Source of the DNA: Setaria digitata
Taxonomy: Eukaryota; Nematoda; Chromadorea; Rhabditida; Setariidae
Reading direction: 5' to 3'
Assembly (NCBI GenBank): GCA_003640385.1
Contig: RCAB01000482.1
Span: 1-46,087 of the forward strand
DNA length: 46,087 nt
The notes below the pieces were generated by a model. The model was given only the letters and a program-made list of their open reading frames with translations, was not told the origin of the DNA and did not search any database. Shown here piece after piece: positions 38,297 to 46,087 of this stretch. Positions within the stretch are counted from its first letter, which is position 1; every line of letters starts with the position of its first letter. Both the position numbers and the translations under genes were made by a program.

Positions 38297-39735
38297 CCAA
38301 TATATTAAGGTATGCTTTTAAAATGATAATTTCAAAGACATTGTACTTCATATGGACGATGAATTAAACGATAATTTTCCAACAAGGTCTTCCATATTTT
38401 CAATGTTATGGGTCAATATATAATACAGTTATGTCTAGGAAACAAAATATAACTTAATTAAATTTGAAAAAGAAGCACATATTGATACATTTCTTTAATA
38501 ATTTATTAGTTTTATGCACATATCTATTAAAATTTCTCAGTTCATAAAAGTCAAGTTTAATTGGCCAATAATTTTTATTAAAATATGTTTAATTAAGAGA
38601 AAAAAAATTTTTGAATTTATGTATGAAAGTATGAACGCAATTAGGATTGCTTAATGCGGCTGAAATTTTTAAATATATGAAAACGAGACAAGAGCAGTTG
38701 TTGTTAACTTTTTTTTAATAAAAAAAAAAAAAGAGTAAAATTTTAAAAAAGTGATAAATTTATGCGTAAAATAATTATGCAATTAAAATGCTTTTTAGCG
38801 TAAGTTTCGAATTAACTAATTGAAAGTTTAGAAAATTACATTTTATTAAATCCCTGCATTAACTTTCTCTCACATTTTTGGGATATTATAAATAAAGAAG
38901 AGAGAGACAAGAGATTGCCAGAAAAAAAAAAAGTCATTTTTCGAAAATTCTTAAATTCCATATAATAAAAATGTTTGATTTTAATTAACATTTAGGTTAC
39001 ATTGGAACATTTCCAAAGACTTTTTGATAGTATGCTTTGATGCATTAAATGTTCGCTGCTAGGCATTACACATTGTTTGCATGAATGTCGTAAGGTATAA
39101 ATGTTATAGTTCAACATTCAATGAAAAGTTTTCTAAAATAAATATTCACTAACAGAGTGCAGGCAATTAATTAAATTAGTGGAGCATTAATAAGTCCTCT
39201 AAGTCATGTAATTCATGGACTGAATAAGGTATCAATAATAATCGAAGACACTATTAAACTTCTAAGACTAGTCTATAATGAAGCAAAGGATGCATTTGAT
39301 GCAATCATAAAAAACCAACTATGAGAGAAGCGAAGATAATGTTAGTATATTTGATTTCAAATATCTTTCAGAAACAAAAAGTGATGAAAGAATATAGGAT
39401 ATTGATCGCACCTCTAAATAAAAAATAGAGGATAAATTTGTGTTAGCACTAAAATCTATGGATAATGAAAGAGGGTGAGTTACAGCTTTACAGTCATATA
39501 ATGAATAAAATTTGATCTTAATGATAAAAGAACTAAAGTGAGATATTAACGATAGCGAATAACTGACTGACTGGTCAATTGAAATGAAAAATTACCATTT
39601 AATATTAGCTTTAATACTAATAGTAAAGAAAATTCTTCTGGATACAGTAAAAGACGATTCCATATTACAAAACAGAAAATTGCAGTACATTCCGCCATTG
39701 TTCTATTTGTCACGCTTGGAAGAAAAAATCATTCT

Positions 39736-39920
39736 ACGAGACCCGGTCATTTGAGAATACACCATGCGATCCATATAGGCTCGTTTATAAAATATTTACG
39801 CGACAAAAGGTTCTTGCATATAAGTGAAATATATATGAAATAATATTTCCACGAGATCAACCCCTTGCGCATACATCACGCGATTCATATAAGCTACTAT
39901 TTATATGAATGCGCCAAAAA
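39736..39920. repeat. Diverged tandem duplication, unit about 115 bp
   Basis: 39736-39809 and 39851-39920 share the order ACGAGA, a CATAC/ATACA block with CACGCGAT or CATGCGAT, TTCATATA or TCCATATA, then TATAAA/TATGAA and GCGxCAAAA. The similarity is imperfect, roughly 70-75 percent by eye. Confidence 0.55.
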
Positions 39921-40410
39921 TCTCCGAAATCGGTTATTCGCAAGTACCGCTATTGTCAATATTATTTTCATTTTTGATTTTATGTGATATCCTTCCACTG
40001 GTTTATTCATCAGACTCGTTAATAAGTGCTAATTTTCAGGCAGTATTTTATATTTTTGAAAGCATCATTTGCCCTAACTATAAACAATTATTTCCCACTA
40101 CTTCTCACTTAATCATGTTACTACATCTATCAGTAATCACTTCACTTTCAACGACACTTATGAATTAATTATAGGTCTATCTTTAATTATAAATTTTATA
40201 AAAACTGATCGTAGAAATCAATTCTTTCTCAGGATGGAATATTTGCAAATTATATGAAACAAACATGTTTACTGGTACAGAAAATCTTGATGATAATCAC
40301 AATAGAAAAATAATTAACAATTATTATACATCAACATCTTCCGCCAATATTCTAATCCTATTGCTTCACACACTTTTTTATATTTCTATTTTTATATTTC
40401 CAGCGACCTA

Positions 40411-40416
40411 TTTATT
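40411..40416 (-). terminator. Poly(A) signal of POLD2
   Basis: TTTATT here is AATAAA on the minus strand, about 100 bp downstream of the POLD2 stop at 40518-40520. Confidence 0.45.
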
Positions 40417-40517
40417 ATTCGGACTACACGACAATGGATTTTTCAGATTTTTTTTTTTTTTTTTTTGCATCTAATATTAAAAAACAATATTTCGAATATG
40501 CATGTGTCACAATTTTT

Positions 40518-43505
40518 CTAGTCACAAATCAGTTTATCAATAGAAAAGTTATGCTCAATCACCTCAAGATTCTTTAAATTTACAAGAACCATTGAAAATG
40601 TTTTCGTAAAACTCGGTACGGAGAGAAGTAATGTACGCCGATTTCCCTCATATTCAACTATGGCATGTGAAGCTTCCAACTGATTGGCTGCAAAAAGTAT
40701 ATGTGGAAACAAATCAATAATAAATGGCTCTCGGTCCATAAATGGAAACCCATCCACAGTATCCGGAATAGTTGGTGCCAAGTGTTGCCAATCGAGGATT
40801 TTACTGAGTAATTCAACACTGCTTAATTTTTTTGTAAAACGTTTCAAATCAGACAAACACTCGCCTGAAAAAAAAAAATTTATTCGGAACCTTATCTAAC
40901 CTTTACATCCTTCCACATATGGAAAAAGATACACTATGAAAAAGTTTCATAGACCAGAAAAAGGTATAAGCTCACTTTGAACCAATAAAATTGTGGACAC
41001 ACAGTGGTCCAAATGCCCTTATTCTAACACTTTCACATAAAAGTTGAGTATACCTAAAGCATGCAAATTACTGAAACATCGAAAATTCCGATCCAACTCA
41101 CCGGATGTACCCATGATCTGAACTCCTTCTAAGCTAAATTGATAAGGGTTAGTCACAAGATTGAGCATCTTGCCATGCTGTGAACCCATCGGAAACACTG
41201 CACGATGAATCGGTTGTTGAGGCATCAGATGAGTAGATGGATCACCCAATCCAGGCATTACATCAACTTCTAACATACTCTAAAATATTTAGCAAATAAA
41301 TAATCTAAGACTTTGTCGAACTATTAGATCTTTACTGAAGATACCAAAATCCAAAATCAGTGTACAAAAATAAGATAATTAACTCTATGGACGAATACAA
41401 CTTACAGCTATTTTTGACAAGAATTTATCCATGCGTGCCACACATTCAACGTTTGGACATTCCTCATTTTTTATAAGATAACGAGCAGCTGTTGTAAATT
41501 CTTTCCCCTGGAAGCAAAACCTTGAAGAAGAATAATGGAAATAGGAATTATACCAGTATCAAAAACTAACCTTCTACTAAATGCATTTTTTTAAATGAAT
41601 AATTATTGCGAAAATTACTATGAACCTGTTCTGTAATAGCAACACTTTCCCCTGCTACCACTAATCGTACCACCCTTTCTACGATTTCACGTTCCTGAAA
41701 AATATATTATTCATCAGAAAGTCTTCGATTTCTCTCATTTATTAGAACGAAAAATTGGAAGAAATTTTATTTGAATAAAAAATTTGATTAGAGAAAAAAT
41801 TGTTCGACAGAAAACCGAAATTCTCTTTCTATAGAAAGTATTGTAGCTTTTCTTCCAATATACCGCCAATGAAAATTTCACTGTACCAGAATACATTTGA
41901 GAGATATAGAAAGAAATCATAGCATCACTTTGCGCTACTATTATTATTTACCAGTAAACAATAATTGGANGACCGAAATTCTCTTTCTATAGAAAGTATT
42001 GTAGCTTTTCTTCCAATATTCCGCCAATGAAAATTTCACTGTACCAGAATACATTTGAGAGATATAGAAAGAAATCATAGCATCACTTTGCGCTACTATT
42101 ATTATTTACCAGTAAACAATAATTGGACTTGAATACATCAACTTACGAAAATTCTATAAATTAAATGTAAAGATTTTATAATGTACAAACCTTTTCAGAT
42201 AAAGGCAGTAAACCACAAAGCCATTTTTGTAGCAAATCAAGAGAAAATAATTTTTCAGCGTCCTTTTCAACTTCACCAGTGAATGAGAACCCTGACACGA
42301 ATACAACATACCTTAAGTAAAGGGAATCATAAGGTTTTATGAGAAATTTTCAAGAGACATCACATCCAGCTTGAAAGACTTCGCCAATAGAGAGTAGTTA
42401 CCTCTCCTCTCTTGTTTAAAATCGTCCAAAATTCTGAAACTACCTGTCATCATTGAGGATCGGATATGACGGCTGTAGCGCTTTAGATGGCCAAATCACT
42501 TGACGAACTCGAAAGACATCATTACCAAGCTGCATCCCATACAAACCAATGATACATCCTGTTGCTAACTCGTCCATATCAAAGTCGCCAGCAAGACGCA
42601 CAATTTGGTCATCATCTTCAAATTCCACAAAATCTTCCTCTCCTATTAATCTGTGTTCAGAAATTACACTTAGAGAAATCCAGGAAGAAATTCAAGTGAG
42701 TAAAAAATGAATTAAAATCCGGAAATCGAATTAACTTACTTGTCTTCAGCAACTGGCTGTGGAAGAATGAGCTGTTCCTCGGCAAGATCACGAAGAATAC
42801 TTGGTCTTAATTTAACACGCTTTGCTATTGTGCCAATGATCAGAACGTTACCATCCGTTCTAGCTCTTGTAAGTCGACACAATTTAATATTATCACCTAA
42901 ATACTGATTCTGATCATCCTCATGACTCCTGTTCCTTCTTTCTCTTTCGATAGAAAACAACTCATCGCCATGAAAAGATAAGCTGAAGTAATTTTTTTGT
43001 TCACTTCATCTTTACTTATTCATCTCTTCTACAAAGAAAACTACTCCAAATGTCCAAATGAATAGATCTGTGATGTTACAAATTATTTCTTTACCAATCC
43101 AATACTTTCGTGGGTTTACCATAAGTTTTCAACAATATGATCATATAATGCGGGCAAATTTCCTGCCATTATTATCTCCGAAGATCTCATTTGTTAGCTC
43201 TTTAAATTCTTTGCCTATTTTCTTCATACTTCAATTTCTCATAGCCAATACTATTTAATTTAAAATTCATATACTACAATGGTAAATTAGTAGCAGCAAA
43301 TTTTTTATACTTTTAACCAACATAAAATTCTACCGAGTAGCCGCTTCGCGTTATCAATGATCCGTTTCTCCAATAATTTAACTCTTGTTCGATACATATG
43401 ATAATATTGCCGATGAAAACATTCTGCTTCGATATCTTTCTCCCCAATTAGATATTTATCAGATAAATTTTGATACTGTGCCGTGTAGCGTCGACGAAAG
43501 CTCAT
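40518..43505 (-). CDS. POLD2: DNA polymerase delta subunit 2 (POLD2, B subunit), 8 exons
   Basis: Exons in transcript order: 43318-43505, 42740-42982, 42444-42650, 42191-42311, 41626-41694, 41406-41507, 41102-41279 and 40518-40864 (stop 40518-40520). Phases agree: 484 residues (human 469). POLD2 is the regulatory subunit that links the catalytic subunit of polymerase delta to the other accessory subunits. Blocks matching the family: FHRQYYHMYRTRV near residue 33, LRPSILRDLAEEQLILPQP, YVVFVSGFSF, the phosphoesterase-like VDVMPGLGDPSTHLMPQQPIH, LVTNPYQFSLEGVQIMGTSG, and LAPTIPDTVDGFPFMDREPF near the C-terminus. The start lies three bases after CATTTCAG. The first intron uses donor TTG|GTTAAA because the nearer G|GTAGAA gives a frame with an early stop. 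The 41814-42127 duplication falls within an intron and does not affect the protein. Confidence 0.95.
41814..42127. repeat. 156-bp direct duplication flanking a single N
   Basis: 41814-41969 and 41972-42127 are identical except for one base (AATATACC versus AATATTCC). They are separated by the N at 41970 and one G. This lies in a POLD2 intron and looks like two contig ends with overlapping sequence joined by a placeholder. Confidence 0.9.
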
Positions 43506-44037
43506 CTCCTGAAATGTATTTTAGTATGAATTCAAAAGGAATGTGAAAAGTACTAACAAGTACAGGAAAAGACATAATAAGCCGAAGTTAAAACACCTCA
43601 ACAGGGCAATCATATGAAATTTTCACATTTTTAATTACTTTGAGACTTCGAAATTTTCTTGCAGCTAAATATCGAAATTTTTATACAGCTAAATATGTTA
43701 ATTCATTTAGAAAAAATTTTTTCTTTGAGTTGAATCATTGGAATGTAAGGAGCCTTTTTCTTTCTTTTTTTTTTTTTTTACGGTTGAAAGGAGCTGAACT
43801 TTTTGCTACGGTTTCAAGAAGGAATGGAATCTCTTGTTGTCAGTTAATTCTTTGATGAATATCAAAGCAAAGAATGAAGAATGAAGTCTTTTTTTTTTTT
43901 TGGAATTGGCATTATGATGTAATAACGGTTTTTTTTTTTGAATGTAAAAAGACGAAAAAATTGGGAATAAAGTTTTATTAAATTTTGTATAAGAAATTTT
44001 TTTCTATTCTTAATAAATATCGGAAAATTCAATGTTT
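43506..44037. other. Spacer between two minus-strand genes
   Basis: 532 bp between the stop of the unknown gene upstream and the POLD2 start. TTTATT at 43974-43979 is a minus-strand AATAAA 59 bp past that stop. Poly(T) runs occur near 43766-43780 and 43889-43900. The plus-strand frame at 43640-43855 is not convincing. A trans-splice acceptor (CATTTCAG) precedes the POLD2 ATG. Confidence 0.45.
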
Positions 44038-45338
44038 CTATAAGCTATTTTCAGATTCAATAGAGGCACGAGATATTTGGGTAGAATCTGAGACATCTGG
44101 GATATCTGGGAATTCTTGAAGATTAATAGAAACATTGACAGATGGAATTGTTTTATCGGAAAGGAAAATATGTGCAACGGCAGATGCCAATCGTCCAATT
44201 GCATTAGCGTTCTGATCTGAAACAATTTATTAATTATTTGAAAGATGATGAAAAGCAATGGCATGCGATGCGAGGTATCCTTTTTTCAACTTCCCACACT
44301 TCCGTGGTATGTTGTAAAAGTGTTATTATTTATAAAATACACTAATTATATTAATATGAACTAGAATTGTTCATGAAAAATCTAAATTTTAGATGGAGCA
44401 TATGTAATATCTATACATATATATAAATTCATACTGTGATATATATATCACAGTATGAATCTATCGTAAATATATATGTATATTTCAGTTAAATTTCCTT
44501 CCCATAAATAATGATACATATCAAATAATTTTTATAAATTTCTACTATTAATAATATTAGCACATTATTGCAATTGTGTAATTAATTACATCCTATTTAC
44601 GAATACTGCTGCTCCATCTATCTTTTTAATAAATTTTTACGAATTATGCATTTTATTCATGCCAAGTTCTTCCGAAAGACTATCGGTTTTAATGATTGTC
44701 CGTTCGACTGTTTTCGCAGTTGGCCCAGCAAAAACCGTTACTTTATCCTATAAATCATTTACAAAAAATAAATGGCAATAGAGATTTGAAATTTACAATT
44801 TTTTTTTTTTTGTAAAAATTTAAAATTTCTTCTATATTTTTTTTGATCCGAATGAATAATTGGTATGAATTTTCTTTATAGAATATATAATCATTGAAAC
44901 AGTTTTATTTCTAGGTGAAAATTTCAAAATAAGTGAAGCATACAGCTCTTTTCTTTAAATTGATAAGCTCAGAAGCATATGCCGGATCTGCTATATCCCA
45001 TTCAGTATCAGAACACGATGCTAATGATTCTCCAAATTCTCTTTTCTTATTTTCTAGTGGCTGAAATCCTAAAGACTTAATTACTGCAAACAAATATTTC
45101 TGTAAAATATGCCGAAACAAAAAGGAGCTAAATCCACACGAATTATGATGTAAGGCTGTTTCAGCAGTAGTAATTTCCTCCTTCTCATAAAATTACCAGT
45201 TCATTCAAATTAAATAAAAATAATAAATAATTAAGTAAATTTTAACAAACTATTAACCATTTTGATTTCATCCTTTCCATTTGTTTTTGGAGATTCGTGC
45301 GACTTTCTCTTGAAACCTTCATCCTTTTCCGATAGCAT
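44038..45338 (-). CDS. Unidentified protein, about 4 exons
   Basis: Exons are 45258-45338 (ATG 45336-45338, right after ATTAATAG), 44944-45180, about 44641-44747 and 44038-44216 (stop 44038-44040). The first three joins are phase-consistent. The last is not with the donor at 44641, so that boundary, or a missed small exon, needs correction. The protein would be about 200 residues: a basic N-terminus (GFKRKSHESPK), a helical stretch (FLFRHILQKYLFAVIKSLGF), an acidic WDIADPAYASEL segment, then VTVFAGPTAKTVERT, and a C-terminal NAIGRLASAVAHIFLS helix with an acidic tail. I do not recognise the family. It precedes POLD2 by 0.5 kb on the same strand. Confidence 0.5.
44427..44460. repeat. Perfect 34-bp palindrome
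   Basis: The left arm ATTCATACTGTGATATA is followed immediately by its exact reverse complement. Outer flanks (ATACATATATATA near 44412-44424 and TATATATGTATA near 44471-44482) extend the pairing with a small bulge. It lies in an intron of the unidentified gene. Confidence 0.9.
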
Positions 45339-46087
45339 TCTATTAATTAATCCCTTGGATAGAAACTTTTACACCAAATCAAATTCGACAGAAAAAAATG
45401 TGAAAAAATTTTCGTCAACCGCTCGCTGTATTTTGATAGAATACACTAAAATTTTGATAAATATTCAGTTCAAATTTAAACTTTCTTATTTGCCTCGTTG
45501 CATTTTTTCTTATCTGAATTTTCTCTATGGTAGCACTTTCCATAAAATACATACAGTGATATTTTCATGGTTCATCATTTTTTCTGACGTTTTTTGTCAT
45601 GCACTTTTGCCTACGTTTTAAGATTGAAAAAAAAAAAAGTAAATAAATAAAAATAATGAAATAATTTTGTCCCTAAATTCCTCACATCAATGCGAACTTC
45701 AAATTTTTAATGTGTGCAGATTTTTGCAAATTAAAACAGTTTTCGATTTGCACTGAAGATTTTTTATTTCTGATTTTTTCCTTTTATTAATGAAGATTTG
45801 TGGAATAATTCTGCTGCTGATTTCATCTGCATCACAAAGCTCTTTCAAAGGTAGAGTTAATAAATGACAATTTTGATTTATCATTTAAAATTCGTTAATA
45901 TTAAAAATAATCCTTCTTTGTATTACTACATGATTTCCCTTTAATCTTATACAGAGAGCAACAACTAATTTTTTGTGANTATTACTACATGATTTCCCTT
46001 TAACTTATACAGAGAGCAACAACTAATTTTTTGTGTATTATCTGGTTAAATATCATAAAACTAATAATTATTTGCATATTTTTTTTT
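45339..46087. other. Right end of window, no resolved gene
   Basis: AT-rich DNA upstream of the unidentified gene. A minus-strand frame at 45699-45884 (LPLKELCDADEISSRII...) could be an exon of a gene continuing out of the window, but I cannot confirm its splice ends. The plus-strand frame at 45262-45621 is the reverse of the neighbouring exon plus flanking DNA and is rejected. The end contains a duplication around an N. Confidence 0.35.
45921..46035. repeat. About 57-bp direct duplication flanking a single N
   Basis: 45921-45978 and 45980-46035 are the same sequence apart from a one- or two-base difference (TTTAATCTTATAC versus TTTAACTTATAC and the last base). The N at 45979 separates them, as in the POLD2 intron. 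Confidence 0.88.

Larger units (their letters stand above)
37486..40410. other. Gene-poor region
   Basis: Nearly 3 kb without a supported gene, AT-rich with poly(A)/poly(T) runs (37650-37669, 38036-38053, 38193-38207). It includes a TGCATG cluster at 38259-38296 and a decayed tandem repeat at 39736-39920. Short plus-strand frames at 39905-40168 and 40265-40474 are hydrophobic low-complexity translations without splice context. The part beyond 39000 is slightly less homopolymer-rich and may contain decayed repeat DNA. Confidence 0.5.

Noticed and set aside
39660..39770. Possible zinc-knuckle remnant of a retrotransposon gag (CSTFRHCSICHAW)
   Set aside because: The Cys/His spacing does not fit CCHC knuckles and surrounding frames are broken without other gag or pol motifs.
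45262..45621. 119-codon plus-strand frame at the right end
   Set aside because: It overlaps in antisense the phase-consistent first exon of the minus-strand gene and is hydrophobic low-complexity elsewhere.

Overview
The window reads as nuclear DNA of a parasitic nematode, most likely a filarial (spirurid) worm. It is very AT-rich and full of poly(A)/poly(T) runs. Its genes are split into many short exons by introns of roughly 90-1100 bp with TTTCAG-like acceptors. Several start codons lie a few bases after a splice-acceptor consensus, as expected for spliced-leader trans-splicing. The recognisable proteins are animal ones. All exon joins were built by hand from splice consensus, reading phase and family similarity, with no RNA evidence. 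I found no convincing tRNA, rRNA or CRISPR array, and no intact mobile element.

Layout. (1) 287-1514 (-): a small secreted ground-like (hedgehog-related, grl) protein in two exons. (2) 3761-6435 (-): a coiled-coil protein of unknown function, perhaps with a further 5' exon near 7290-7490 beyond a 362-bp (TA)n tract. (3) 8226-10283 (+): ATG101/EPG-9, an autophagy-initiation factor. (4) 11765-17026 (+): DNA polymerase alpha B subunit (POLA2/DIV-1), 16 exons. (5) 17570-24961 (-): suppressor-of-white-apricot splicing regulator (SFSWAP/SWP-1), 19 exons, convergent with POLA2. (6) 25651-30933 (-): a long divergent helical protein whose first half resembles the N-terminal domain of gamma-tubulin complex protein 5. 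(7) 31830-35720 (-): a lysine/glutamate-rich coiled-coil protein, unidentified. (8) 35721-40517: gene-poor DNA with possible stray exons, a TGCATG cluster and a decayed tandem repeat. (9) 40518-43505 (-): DNA polymerase delta B subunit (POLD2), 8 exons. (10) 44038-45338 (-): an unidentified small protein.

Functionally, the identified genes are mostly housekeeping: replication initiation (POLA2), the replicative polymerase (POLD2), pre-mRNA splicing (SFSWAP), autophagy induction (ATG101) and possibly microtubule nucleation. The grl gene is the nematode-specific secreted exception. Genes 6 and 5 run in tandem 0.7 kb apart, and genes 10 and 9 run in tandem 0.5 kb apart; these could be operons, but that is only inferred.

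Most notable are: a nematode ATG101 with Leu in place of the Phe of the WF finger; two GC-AG introns; a candidate divergent GCP5-like protein without an evident second GRIP domain; duplicated sequence on both sides of single N bases, which looks like contig-joining error; a 34-bp perfect palindrome; and two or three well-supported multi-exon genes of unknown family.
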